Assembly (NCBI GenBank): GCA_963969595.1
Contig: OZ018409.1
Location: 14,416,975-14,480,974, forward strand
Length of the DNA stretch: 64,000 bases
Reading direction: 5' to 3'
Origin: Neckera pumila
Lineage: Eukaryota > Streptophyta > Bryopsida > Hypnales > Neckeraceae
The notes under the pieces were generated by a model that was not told where the DNA came from, made no database searches, and worked only from the letters and a program-made list of their open reading frames with translations. Numbering within the stretch: position 1 is the stretch's first letter; the number at the start of each line of letters is the position of its first letter. The position numbers and the translations under genes were made by a program. Positions 11,237 to 24,069 of this stretch are shown piece by piece.

Positions 11237-11947
11237 TTTTTCCTCGCAACCCCAAGTCAGGCACCCATCTCTTCCACTGCTTCAGAATATGATTTTCCAA
11301 CGCTGGCAACATGGATGAAAACAGAGCAGTAGGAGTCCTTGACGTCGCACATTAGATAAGGTCACAAATTGGTCAGCACGAGAACGCCAATTGCAGAAAG
11401 AGAAAATTTGAAATTAGGGTTCAGAGGGAGGCTAGAAAGACAAGTACTGGGCACTAAAGGACACAACTGACAAGCCCACCAGGAGATGTGTCTGTTTGTG
11501 GAGCCAACGTAACCTCCGCAACCATTTTACACTATTTAGCAAGGCCAAGTTATTAAATAGGTCTCTGAGGAAGGCACCAAAGCACAAGCGTTAACGTTAG
11601 CTTTTGACTGGGATTGAGAACGTAATACGAAAATCATTTGCAGAAGAGAAAATAAGAGAAAAAACTAGTTCATGGCAACGGCAAGCCTCTTGAAGCAAAC
11701 CCCTAAGGAAGAACCGCGATCAAAATTCATTTGCCCAAAAGATGTTAAAAATAGAAGATTTTATACTGTTTGTACATAAAGTACAAAGAATCAAAGTGGG
11801 CTATACTGGAATTTGATTTGTTAGAATGCAACGAAGACCTAAGCGTCCTTGCAGCTCTCTTCAAAACTGTTCTCAAAGCACATCTACGGACTCAACAGAG
11901 GTGTGAACCTACTTCTACCCCCTCTATTCTTGGTCACGACTCCGAAG
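11237..11947. other. promoter of the histidine-rich gene and 3' UTR of alpha-COP
   Basis: No reading frame with support. The stretch separates two genes that both run leftward. Confidence 0.5.
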
Positions 11948-14900
11948 TTACCGCATCTGCGATGTAGAGCAAAGCAGGCCTGAGGCATCAGCCCCAACCA
12001 CAGCAAGATCACAAACCGGGCACAGCTTGTTTGCGGTTTCTGAAACGAAACGTGCTTTGCAGTATGGACACGAAATATCCCTGCTGCCACGGTAAATTGG
12101 AGTGTAAGTAGCCCCACAGACGACAAAAGGATTTCGAGGATCGTAGTTAAGCTTCATCTCATCCCTTGGATTCTTCTCACACACTTGCAAGACCTGTACA
12201 AGAGAAAAAGTCATTAAAGTTAAAATAACACATCAATGGAGCAAGTACTTACGTGAGGAAGAACTCTTCGCAGAAGTGGTGATCCAAGTACTTAGCACTA
12301 AAACCTAATAAGATTTCCTTGAAATGCGGATACCCCAAGAATTTTCACCCCAATCAATGTGATGATAAAAATCTCCATTTGGACAAGGCTACGGGATCTG
12401 ACCTGGCGCGCCTGTCTGGCCACGGCTGGAGACAAGTTTAGCTCCAGTAGTCTTCGTGCAATTGACGCAGCAGTGTTGTAGTTCTTGGCCTTGAAACATA
12501 TTGACATAGCTGACTGCAGACTCAATTTCAAATGAGTGGGTTGCATTTGGCAATGAGTAAAGTAAGCAGAGAGCTCAGATTGGCGCTGTAAATCATCTTT
12601 CAATGCTGGTTCTTTCCTCTTCAGTTCAATTCGAAGCGCCAAAGCATACTCCTTGGCTATCCCAAGAAGCTCTTTCACCTCGTCCACTTCTTTGCGCGAG
12701 TCCACTACCACAACTGGAATTGTGTGCAAAATATCAAGGAACAACCTGAATATTCACATCATTATTACAAGCCCTGTCAGTAAAAAGGACAAACTGATGA
12801 TCATACGATAAGCCTTCTGTGATAATACAATTACAAAACGCATGTTAATATCTGCAAAAATAGGACTCTATAACCTAACCGGAAATTTTGAGTCTGGATC
12901 CATACCGAAGGGCATCTGTGAACTTGCCCCCTGTGGTAGTTGTGTATGCAACCTTCAGCTTCTCTTCAAGAGAAGAAAGTTTGGTCAAAATAGCAGGTGA
13001 TCCTTTTGCGTTGACAGGAGAACCGTCAATCCATCCTCGCTCCAGAAACTGAGGCAGAACTGGTACAGATACTAGAGTAGGCAGAAGAGACTGACTAGCA
13101 AGATGGAGGTCCAAGAAAATATTTCTCAAGGGTGCGAAGTTTGTAATCCCCAGCTGGCGATTAAGCAATCTCATTGCTGAATCAAAAGAGCCTGCAGCTG
13201 CGTGTTCTCCAGCAAGAGACGAATTTTGAATCCAGCTTTGGCTTTTCGGAACTCCCACAGTAGGAGTGACAAAGTACGCAGCCTCGGGTGCAACCTCTGG
13301 CACATGCGCGTCAGCTGGTATTTCCAAATCCTCCATTTCCCATCCTCCCTCCTCCTCACCTGGTCAACAAGCACGGAGATGAATTATAAGATTGGTGTGA
13401 AGCAGATCTAAGATACAAGGAATTCTTCATAATTTTTTTAGTTTCAATTAACACACACGATAAACAGCAAGTGTAAATAACATACCTCTGTCCTCTTCAT
13501 CGACAATAATCACCCCATCTTCATTGAGACCCTCCTCTGGCTCAACAATATCTATTTCTGCTCCCCAAGCTCCTGCAGCTCCATCCTCCTCCTCCATATC
13601 AGCTGGACCAGCGGTCTCTGCAAAAGCGCCCTCAAAAAAGCCCTTGCTGACCACCAACAATGGCCAGTTATTCTCTTGAAGGATGGGTCTTGGGGGCATT
13701 AACAAAACTGATTTGTCTTCCTCAGGAAGAGAAGGAACATAGTCACCAAGCTGCTGTTCTAACTCTTCAGCTACCTCGGTCAATCCATGGACCTTAGCTG
13801 TGGCATACGCCAAAGGCAAGTGATTGGATTCCTCCAAAATCCTCACTCTTTCTTGGACATCCCCAAGGTAGAGTGCATTGTGGAACCGGCCCATGACATC
13901 GTTGCGCATCTCTGCAATCTTCAGCATCTTCCCAAGCTTCTCCACGTTGCCCGTTATGAGATACAAGAAAGAAAGTCTCTCAAAATTCTTTGTCTTCTGG
14001 TACGCGTACTCCACAATCTCATGATTTCCCTAAATTAAGTTGAAGTCCAATTAGTCCAACATCTCTTGGTCAGGCTTAGAGTCGTACACCACTGATTTTG
14101 CCGTTTGACAGGGTCATCAAATTTCAAATTTCATTTTACTTTCATTTGATCCCAGTAAAAAGGTTAAATTTACATAACGTAGAAGGGAAATAAAAACGGT
14201 GTAGATACTGCTGTCTCTCGGTCTCTCCTGTCCACTGAGAAACAATAGAGACAATATTACAGTGAATGGCCCATTATAACTCGGAAAAATGAGAAGCCGG
14301 TGAGCTTCTAGAGCTCAGCACTGACGGTTGGCAAGTACAAGAACCAGAACACATAGCGACTGTGATTTTTACCTGGCGTAGAGCCTCCACGCCAAGGCGG
14401 TGCCAGCAATCCTTTTGGTCAATCTCTTTAGCTGACGCAACCGCTACTTCAGTGTTTCCACACTCAATAGCCAAGTTAAAGCGAGTCTGCTCATCCTTGA
14501 CAAAGTGCAAAGCAACCTCCGGAAAGCCCTTCTGCTGCAGATATGCAATAATGGACTGCCCACAGAGCTGCAAGCTCTGGATCATTTGTAACACCTACAC
14601 AGCAAGAACCAATTTCTTGATCACAGTTTGTACGTTAGCAATAAGCTAGTGGAAGCATTTCAAGCTAGTGGAGGTGATTCAAGCCAGTGAAAATAAGAGA
14701 AACATTTGTATTATAACGAGCTTCACCATAAGCAGAATGCTCTGCTCTTCCAAAGCCATACAGAACGAGAATAATCCATGTTTTAGAAGAACGTCTCTAA
14801 TGCACTTGTCACGAGCCCTACATGTGAGCATGATGTTGAAGAAATATACTGCAAATAGCTTACCTGGTCAAACTTGCGCTGGATAAGCGCCAGCTTGAAT

Positions 14901-17603
14901 GTGTACTCAGTAGCGTCGATTTGGATAACCCGGTTCTTGCCATCCCGGTCCAAGCAATAGATTGAATTTCCGCTAACTTTCGTGATGTACACAGGAACAT
15001 CTAGAGTTCGGATTATCCCGCTGTCTCCATTTGGCAAGCAGTACTTGATGTGATTGAGTGTGGTATAAATGAATACACCAGACTCATCCCACGCCCCACT
15101 TTTCACACGAATAGTCTCATGAACTGTGCACTTCTGCACAAGCTTCTTGGTGGCCACAACTATGGCATGCTTACTGAGAAGTGCAACATGCTCCATGTCA
15201 CTTGACCACACGACATACTTCACAAACGGAGTGCTGACCTCTCCCAGTGTGGCACGTTGCTGCAGATCGAAAAGCACCACTTTGTCCTCTGACCTACAAA
15301 GCAGGTTTCCAGTTCCTGCATAAAAGATGACATCCGTGCTTGGAGATGGCAGAGTGACTTTCTTGGTCACCTCGTTTCTCAAATTCTTGATAAGAACCTG
15401 CCATAGTCAATCCGAAAACTTCAGCGTTTTTCTAGGATAACTTATGTAATCGTCTAGTCTTTATGGGAATAAGTGAAATTCGTACTTCTTAAATGACGGC
15501 CAGAATTCCCAAGAACTCGAGTTTCTGGATGAAAATGTCATCTCACGTAGGATAGTAACCAAGATAACTATAAAGATGCAATAATCCACACATTCCCCTT
15601 CCGTGCTGCACTCACTAAAGCTATCTCTCAAATCCTAGAAGCAATATTAAATTAACTCAAACATTCCTCAAGTCGCTAATGGAATTGAGATAATTACCTG
15701 GTTTTGGTTTTTGTCAAGTACAGCGAATCGGTTTCGCGCTACAAAAACTGCAGATGAACCTATCCCACGCTTTGACTCCTGAGCCGCCTCACTCCTGCCA
15801 GAACTCTCTTTGGGGATGAGGTAGAGTTCGTAGGAACCACCATCCACGTCTGTACAAAGCAAGACTGCATTCTCTGCTGGATTATACGAGAGGGTCCGAG
15901 GTCCCTGGTTCAATCCCATGGACCCTGCTCGCCGTATAGAAATAAGAGGGCTGTCCCTTGCGGCAGCAAAATCGTAAGTGCGCAAATAGCGCTCCTTCAC
16001 ATAGTACAGGGTGCCTCCTTGAACGGCACAAGCAGGTCTCTCCCTCTCCAACTTGAAGACGATCATTCCACTGTCATGACCAGCTGCAAGAAGATTCATC
16101 TCCGGATGAGCAGAAAGAATCCAGAAGCGATCATGCTCTCTTCGGAAAGTCTGCACACCTGTGCGTTTAGACATGTCCCACACACGAATGCTCTTGTCCT
16201 CGGAGTTCGAAACGATAATGTCTTGGCGTGCATGAAAAATGACGCAGGAGACATTGTTGACGTGACCCCGCAAGGTATCCACCTCCCATGCCTTGGTGTC
16301 TGCACAGAATTTGCGGTGAACTCAAATTAGAGGACGTCTACATCCGTGTCGACATACTGAAAATAATTCTCCCGCATTAGAACTGTTTGCTGTAGGACAA
16401 AGATATTCAAGATCAAAAAACAGTCTATCGATGGATTGACAGAAATGCTTCAGGCAAGGCAGGTACCGTTCATTCTCCACAGCTTCACTTGACGATCATC
16501 TGCTCCAGAAACAATAAGGGGCAAGGTGGGATGGAACGAAGCCCAATTGACACCCCTGTCGTGGCCTTCCAGCACATACTTCACTATAGAGTCACCTCCT
16601 CCAAAAAGATCGGTGTTCATCTGCGTGAGGCGAAGCATATCTTCAGCTGGAGCCACGGACTTCTTCTTCAATGCTCCAATATCCCACACTCGTACAGTCT
16701 GATCCAATGATGCGGACACCACTAAATCCTCTTTAATGTGAAACGAGGCGCACATCACGTAGTGGTTGTGACCTGTGAGTACAGAAATGCAAGTGCGTGA
16801 TTGCCAGTTCCAGATACGGATGGTCTGATCATCACTTGCACTCACAATCCACGGACTTTCGTGGTGAAATTGCACCGTCCGGATGTAGTCGAGGTGGCCC
16901 AACAAAGTGAACAAACAGCGCCGCATCTTGTAGTTCCACACTTTGATTTTATAATCATCACCTGTAGACATCCCAAACAAGTGAAAAAAACATGTTAGTA
17001 CAATTCAAAAATTATCAGACCCGTTCAGGATCCAAAAGAATTTCCCAGGTAGGCTACTCCCTTTACAAAAGAGTCCCAACAAGACATTCAAACTCTCACT
17101 GCTTGGACGATCAATTCTCTAATACACCAGTTTCCAACAAATCATCAGCTCGATCGCGAACAAAGTATGAACCCTAACGTGAAATCACAGTCATTCGTGA
17201 CAAGCAATTTTCTGAAGTTCGCAATCATCGCCGGGATCTCGCCCCGAATGACAAATCTTCGAAATCTATGAAAACGCTGAGGTCGTATAAGAAAATGCGG
17301 TGACAAATACAGTGATTACACCAAAAACTGATGCATTCCAAAATGCCGATACGCAGCAGAGCACTCCAAAACAGTACAAAAACTCGAAACCTAACCTCCA
17401 GAGACAAACAGAGGCTGCGATTTGTGAAAATGGACGCCCCGCACAGGTCCATCGTGCTCATCGAATCGATCGATGAGTGTGCCCATTCTGTAGTCCCACA
17501 ACTGAATAATACCGCTGTGCAAGCTGGCCAGGATCCATGGCCGGCGCGGGTGAAAGCTCAGGCCCTTCACCCGATTACTCTTCGTCTCGAACTTGGTCAA
17601 CAT
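11948..17603 (-). CDS. COPA: coatomer subunit alpha (alpha-COP), complete, 9 exons, 1215 aa
   Basis: Largest subunit of the COPI coat, which forms vesicles for Golgi-to-ER and intra-Golgi transport. Exons on the minus strand: 17603-17396, 16961-16467, 16299-15698, 15397-14864, 14594-14373, 14029-13486, 13359-12906, 12745-12403, 12193-11948. All have GT-AG borders and the phases close to 1216 codons. The plant family length is about 1218 aa. The start [19 protein letters not shown] is the usual one. Residues 1 to about 310 hold WD40 repeats ([69 protein letters not shown]), which bind KKXX cargo signals. A second beta-propeller/WD-associated region follows to about 800, then an acidic linker ([20 protein letters not shown]). 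The C-terminal domain includes [19 protein letters not shown] and two CxxC motifs (CPYC, CPVC) near the end. No break was seen. This gene is the source of the fragment at 1119-1437. Confidence 0.97.
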
Positions 17604-18055
17604 TGTGCCTGAGGAGCTTCCAAATCTCTGGGAGATTCAAAACAATACAACAGCAGAAATTTCTTACACAGACTCTCCAACGAAACCCTGGCAATGGATT
17701 ACTTCTCGCGGAGAAAAATAGAAAAAAGACAAAGCCAAGCTCGCGTTTCGTCGTGAATGCACCAAATCGGTGTCCGTAAGTGCGATTTCGCACTACCAGT
17801 GCATCTCGCAACCCGATCGCAGCACCGAGGGAGCTCCTCCGAGGAGCTTGAATCGGTTTTCGGAAGATCGAAATCCGGTACCCGCCTGACCCCGCTCTGC
17901 TAGGAACAGGGGTGCCTTGTTTTGTGACCACGATATGAGGTAGTCATTCATCAATTCACTTAGTTCCAGAGTTTCATCCGGTTTCTTCTCGTTTTTCTGT
18001 CCATCCAGCCAGGGTCTGTGTCAAATTCCCCTGCAGGGCCCTCACACCTTATGAC
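17604..18055. promoter_or_regulatory. upstream region / 5' leader of alpha-COP
   Basis: A GC-richer stretch immediately upstream of the alpha-COP start codon, up to the AT-rich boundary near 18055. The minus-strand reading frame 17575-17931 overlaps the start region and has no conserved domain. No clear TATA box was identified. Confidence 0.4.
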
Positions 18056-21000
18056 CTATTTGTGGTACAATTGCTTCTTTTTTTGGCTTTTTAGTGCCAG
18101 GTTGCACCAGAAAAAAAGTAATTTGGCTAAAAAATGACAATGAGCGATGAAGTTTTCCTCCACAAACTTCAAAAAAATACACATATTGGATGAAATTGCC
18201 AAATTGTAAATGAAAATAGAATTATGGATATGTGATACGGAGTATGTGCTAATGTGATATTTTCTATCCAATATGTGGATGAATGTTGAAGTTTAGAGCA
18301 CCACTAAAATCGCCACTTTAGCACTTCATAAAAAATGAAGAAAAAAAAATTGGTGCCAACTACCAAATAAGATACTCTACCTGCTCCCAGAGCAAGGTAT
18401 GCAACCTAAAAAATGGCCTTGAATTTAATGAAACCAATATTTCATTAAAATGTGGCGGTATTCTATAAAATTGGAGCTTTTCAGTTTAGACTCTGCAGCT
18501 TGAAATCTATACTAGTTCTAGACTTTAGGGCTAAAGAAGGAATTGAATGGAACAATGGGACATTTCATATACCATTCTAATGAAATTTCCCATATGAACA
18601 TGATTGTCTATGATTCAAAACTATCACAACTTTCCAAAAGTAACCAATGAGAGTTCAAGACATTTGTGCTTCAAGGGTGTCCATTCAAGGTGATTTAAGT
18701 GTTATGTATAGATCATCCTATGTTTCTAACTTTGAAAATTTGTATTATATATTAATGAACCCAAAAATTAAAAAACTATTTGGATTGCATTTAGTATCTT
18801 AAGTTTGCTAATAACTTCATTGAATTTTTTTGGGCATTTGACCTTTGAGGTAGTATAATCAGAATTTTTTCGGCTTATTAGCGGTGTTATTTTACACAAG
18901 GCATCCATTGCACAGACTACAAAAAGATGTAGCAAATGAAAGATTAACTTATGAGAGATGTGGAATTATAACTTGGAATTACAATCATTGGAAGATCATC
19001 AAGAAAAATGGGCACAAGAATATTGGCTCAATTTTGATTGTGGATGACCAAAAATAAATTCATTCAAAAGTGAGCTCAATGACAAGAATTATACAAGTCT
19101 TGGCAAATCATACAAACAGGAGACAAAAATGTCATGCCATTTGCATGATGTCCTTTTTTTAACCCCCCAAAAAAGCATCATACATTTTGGGTGATGTAAA
19201 ATGATATTTTTTGAATACAACAAAATCCTTGTACTTCCATTACAGGGTTTTTGGACTCAAGAAGTGCCCTCTAATTTTGGTATCACTAAAAAAATAATTG
19301 TCATGTTCAAAGCTACATACTTTTGGAGTCACAAAAGGTGTGTGAAGTTGTGGTATCATATATTAAGCTATGAGGTAGTATAGGCAAGGACAAGATAGAA
19401 GAAGCAATATAACAAATGTTATTCAAAGGATAAAATGTGCCCATGCATGTACAACAAATGATAGTCCTTGCAAGTTTGAGAAGTTAGGATAGTTGCAAGA
19501 AAGACCGACTAGTTTTCATAGCATTTTCCATAGTACTCATTTTTTTTCCCAAAGTACTATATAATTAGAAAAACAATTTTAAAAAATGTGAAAAATATGT
19601 TTAGTGTATGAACCTTTAAAGAAAAGGTACACTAGGAAGGAAAAACATAGAAAAAATCTCTAAGTAGGAGACTAAAAAATCTCATGAAAAGTGTAGAATC
19701 TAAAAAAAATAGGTCTTTTGACGTTTTAATTTGTAAAAATAGGGAAATCAATTTTAAGAAAAAATAAAAATTGGACATTTGGGAGAACTTTATGATGAAG
19801 AGATTTTGCCAAAATAATAAACTTAAAACCATCTTAAATGTTCAAAAATGCGCATGCAAAGGAGTCTTGTTAGCATGCATGCGGAGGACATAAAATAAAA
19901 TATTTTTAAATTCTTTTTGATAGAAATATGACTTCCTACTATGGGAATAGACCACAAAAATTTCAGCTCTAGATTACTAATTTTGGATACTCCTTGGCAG
20001 TACTAAAGAACCCTAAACCACAAAGTGTGACAAATGAGCTAAATTAAAATTTATATATAAAATGATTTTTGAATTTTTTGAAAAATAAGGGATCTAAATA
20101 CTATCAAGTTAGCCATCTCTAACAAAAATTTGAAGTTAATTGGGTTCATGCATTAAAAGTTGTAGCCAATGACAACTCCGTCATTCTAAATGTGATGCAA
20201 AATTGTACCGGTCTTTCTTGCAATCACATTTTTTAATTATATCTAAGGACTCTTTGATTTGTCTCCAGCATGCTTATGATTGTTTAGATCCTTGAAACAA
20301 AAACTACCATATGTATATACTTGTATAAAAGTTTCTTGGATTGCAAATGCCAATGAACCATGCTTGAGTAAGTTTAGATGTCACCACAAGATCAACAAGT
20401 TGTTTTAGGGAAAACATACTACTTTAGCTATGTAGTTAAAAAATAGAATCCTTCTTTTGAGACGCATTGCATCATCTTCAATTAGGAAAATTTACTTGGC
20501 AACTACTATACTTAATTGGTGGATCTGGGATCAATTTAGAATTGTTAGTCATAAGTGGAAAGAAGTCGACCAAGTATGAGTCTAGGAACCTCAATTTTAG
20601 ATGATGAAACCATCAAACTATTCATAAAAAATAGTTTACAAATTTATATATGGTTCCAAAAATTGTCTTTAAAAAATAATATAGAATACTATAGAGAATG
20701 TGCATGGGCTTGTAATAGAAACACATGGCAATGAAAAAGTGCACATTTCTATCAAACTTGTCCTTTTCTCTTTTAAAAGCATGTGTCAAATGTTTGTACA
20801 TTCTCGTGTACATTATTATATCTAGCTTGTCAGAGACTCAAGAAGTCTTTTCTAGCAATACAAGTCAATACTTTAAGAGCCTCCTTCACGTTCCCACGCT
20901 TTAAAAGGTCCTTTGTCTTTCATCAACTAGACCCCTAGACCAATGAAATTCCACTCCCATGCTTTGATTAAGAGTACCATTCATGGATAGGAATAGGTGA

Positions 21001-21277
21001 AATATTGCGTCCTTTACAAGCAGAGTGCAATTTTAAATGAAAAGCAAGGGATCTAATTCAAGCTCTTTAAAGGGCACTACTTGAGCCCAAACCACTCTAA
21101 TGATGAAATTCTGGATTTGGCATGAAATTTGTTGTTCATTTACAAGAGAACATATTTGTTCTTCCTTACAAAATCACTTTTGTAGCATTATGGATGTAAG
21201 AAAAATCAAAATTTTAGAATGCAAATGATCAAAGTTTGAGCAAGATCACTTACGTGACCCATATTTGGCTCGATGGG
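18056..21277. other. AT-rich intergenic DNA
   Basis: No gene was seen. It contains the MITE-like copy at 18436-18591. Reading frames here are short and AT-driven. Confidence 0.55.
18436..18591. mobile_element. MITE-like repeat, ATTTCATTA family, copy 2
   Basis: Left end 'atatttcattaaaatgtggc', right end 'accattctaatgaaatttcc' (inverted). It is about 156 bp and non-coding. It shares 'ggcggtattct' with copy 3. Confidence 0.6.
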
Positions 21278-21477
21278 GAATTTCATTAAAATGGCGGTAT
21301 TCTGTGTGCCATTTTAACAATGTATCATTTTGACAGCATGCCATTTGACCATCTAGGACAGGTATAGATTTTGGAAAGGGCGGTCTAAACCATCTAAGAC
21401 AAATACAGATTTCAAAATGGTTAGTCTATACTGTAAAAATGCCGAAGTTCTGGATTGGTGCCATTTTAATGAAATTT
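21278..21477. mobile_element. MITE-like repeat, ATTTCATTA family, copy 3
   Basis: Left end 'aatttcattaaaatggcggt', right end 'gccattttaatgaaattt' (inverted). It is about 200 bp and has the best-preserved termini of the three copies. The interior includes the direct repeat 'accatcta(g/a)gaca'. Confidence 0.65.
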
Positions 21478-21579
21478 GTCATCTTTGCACTATTTGTACT
21501 ACAACAAATATATTGTATTTGGCTAAGACTACCAAAACACCGTTATACAATGACTTATAAAATACATCCTGGAATCTCA

Positions 21580-21832
21580 CACTATAAGAAACCTGCATTT
21601 TAGGTGACAGGCCCTAAGTCTTTTTAAACGGATTTTAGGTAATGTCCAATGCAACAAACTTATATTCTTATGTGGCAACAAAAACCTCCAATGTAACATC
21701 AATGTTGACACAAAAATATGTTTGTTTCATTGGATATCACCTAAAATCCGTTTAAAAAAATTAGGGTTTGACACCTAAAATCCGTTTAAAAAAATTAGGG
21801 TTTGACACCTAAAATGTTGGTTTCTTATAGTG
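21580..21832. mobile_element. CACTA-type MITE, 253 bp, with 3-bp target duplication
   Basis: The element begins CACTATAAGAAACC and ends GGTTTCTTATAGTG. It is flanked by the direct repeat 'tca' (21577-21579 and 21833-21835). Sub-terminal 'ttttaggtgaca' and 'tgacacctaaaa' are also inverted. A unit of about 36 bp ('cctaaaatccgtttaaaaaa' and following bases) is tandemly duplicated at about 21741-21808. CACTA termini and a 3-bp duplication define the En/Spm superfamily. It is non-autonomous. Confidence 0.88.
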
Positions 21833-21835
21833 TCA

Positions 21836-22289
21836 TATTTATTCTTTTCAAACTAGACAATTTGTATCTTGACAATGATGTAGCTATTCTCAGGTCAACT
21901 CTATACCCACTAAGGTTATTTGCCTTGTCAAATTTGGGTTTCCATACATTTTGAGAACTCCATTGCTTCTCAAGTCCCTCTAGGATTACTATTTTAATGA
22001 ACGCAACAGTTCAATGAAGCTATTAGAAATGACCAATTATATATGATTTGGCTGGCACAACATTGAGTAACTTATACACTCACCATGAAAGTGCTAGCAG
22101 GTTCAACAATTCTTGTACCAAATTGGATATTTTTTGCAATTTAAAAATGGAACTGGGCAAATGCTGATTTGTGTGAGGATTCTTGGAAATTCTCTTTTTT
22201 CCAAACCATATAAACAGAATATTTATTTTTCCCTAAAATTTTGACATTTTATTTTCGATAATTATTTCAAGTCGACAGTCATGTGCTTC
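21836..22289. other. AT-rich intergenic DNA
   Basis: No gene or element recognised. The boundary with the inverted duplication lies near 22290. Confidence 0.5.
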
Positions 22290-22790
22290 TCAGTGGCATT
22301 ATAACATACTCTGTTGGCTGGGGTGCTTTGAGTGCCTCGCTGTGCTTTCAGCTGAAATGTTTGCTTATGTTTAAAGTGGTGTCATCGATCCTGCTGTGCA
22401 TTACGTCCTTGCAGTCTCAAGTCTATGCTTATGTGGTAGCCCTGGATCACCTGAGGCCATTGACATACTTCGGAGGGATTTGGATCATATTTTCAGCACA
22501 TGTGATGTTCTCCATTTGCTACTCTTCCATGTCTTCGCTCTGAAGAAATCACAAGCTTTGTTGTTTTTTGCTTCGAATAGCGAGATTTCACAAAGCCGAC
22601 CACCCCATTGTCATGTGCGCGGATGGTACTTGGTATCTTTGCCACGAGCCTGTCTCGTGAGCTCGCTTTAGCTAGCAGCCTGAGTGTTCTCTTGGTACGT
22701 ATGCTTTCATCTTCCGTTCAAGGGGTTCCTCATCTGAAGCAGTCAGGGGAATTGTAGACGGGATTGTAGAGTAAAATTTATACAGTAGAA
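22290..22790 (+). pseudogene. MAPDA gene fragment (intron 9, exon 10, part of intron 10)
   Basis: Matches the reverse complement of about 54570-55040 in the intact MAPDA gene. The shared blocks run from 'gcattataacatactctgtt' through 'tctccatttgctactct' to 'gccacgagcctgtctcgtga'. The exon-10 equivalent is 22581-22694. The conserved TDD zinc-ligand motif has become ADG (GCG GAT GGT). One extra base just after it shifts the frame, and 'ctag..cctgag' insertions disrupt the end. No other MAPDA exons occur here. This marks the outer end of the left arm of the large inverted duplication. Confidence 0.9.
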
Positions 22791-24069
22791 GAACTTGATC
22801 GACTCTGCAAAGCATAGTGTATTCTCGAATTCTCAAATCAATCGAAACCACTCTGGTGTGCTCAGCACAATGAATTTTAGTCTACTTGAGAGTCATTAAG
22901 CTAGCTCGTTTTATTTGTAGTATTGCTTTATTTGAAGTGCATTGAAGCATGATATTGTAAGTAACATCACTCGGTCGTTGAACAGTTCCCGTAAACCCAG
23001 CCTCCTGGTTTTGAGAGCAAGAGAGCCCAAGAACCAACCCACGCGGAGGAATTGCAAATTATCAAAGAAGCATGCATGCAGAAACTCCGAACTGCAGCAA
23101 ATTGCACAAACCGCTGACAAATTGAGAGACACTGGGACTGAAACATCGATTCTCTATGCTTGGATGAAATTCTGGAGCTGCAATCGTCACCTAACTAGGA
23201 CTCCATTTTGGACATGAGCATTCAATTTGGTTCCTGAAACTCAAAGTTTTTCTGTTGCCCTGATCAGAAGATCGAATATTTCCTATTCCATAAACAGTTT
23301 TCATTTACTTTTGAAATGGGGATTAGGAACCTCGATTAGTGAGGTTCCGACCTTAAGGAATCGATGCTGAACGAAATCACGACGAACTGAATTTGTGAGT
23401 AGCCAAACGCCAGATTCATCAACTTACAGAGAAATTTCGAGGCCCTCCTGTGGTGATTGTCGTGGCATATATAATCCTAACACGATAATCACCATGATTA
23501 CGCGTCCTACTTTTAGAATAAGTTATTTCAGCCAGCACTAGTTTAGAATAGTGCAACTTCGGTGCAACAAGCACTGATAGGAGGACTTCAAACGCTTCAT
23601 TGTCCACTCCCGGCCTTCCATGTGCCATGTGTGCAACCCCATTCAGAATTGAAAGCCTTCATTGAAGAATGCGCGCATCATTCCTATTCCAGGAAGTCTG
23701 AAACCCCATCATACGTATTGAAGAAGAGGGCTATATATGGGATCAGGGGAAGGGCAACAAATGAAGACATGCAAGACGAAGTTCTGGCTTGCAGTGGAAA
23801 ACCAAAGTACATGCCGCTATACAAAGGAATCAGTGGACAGTGAAGAGGAGACGATACATGTAGCGGAGCACATGGGAGCATGGCAATTAAGAAAGGGGAA
23901 TTGATCTGAAGCACCGTCCGCTTGCAATTGGACGTGGGACAAGCGGGCCACCAGCACCGGTACACGTCACAACTTAAACAGCAAGTGGCATCACAATGAT
24001 GCCTCTGATATTTTTATTGAAATTCAAGAGCGTACACTGCAAGAAGGTTTTCGTAAGTAAGCGTTGGCC
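22791..24069. other. diverged outer left arm, downstream of B3 gene A
   Basis: Homologous to 53067-54570 in inverted orientation (for example 'gcaagacgaagttctggctt' at about 23770 against the reverse complement near 53350). It includes the probable 3' UTR of B3 gene A and the TATA-plus-small-ORF unit at 23731-23904. Confidence 0.6.
23731..23904 (+). other. possible small transcription unit: TATA-like box and 47-codon ORF
   Basis: 'ctatatatggg' at 23731-23741 is followed by an ORF from 23761 to 23904 starting MKTCKTKFWLAVENQSTCR. The inverted copy near 53410-53270 keeps the TATA box, the start codon and about 30 codons (MKTCKTKFWLAQENQSTCR), and then stops earlier. Conservation may simply reflect the shared duplication. 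The start codon lies only about 20 nt after the TATA box, which is close for a coding transcript. Function unknown. Confidence 0.2.
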
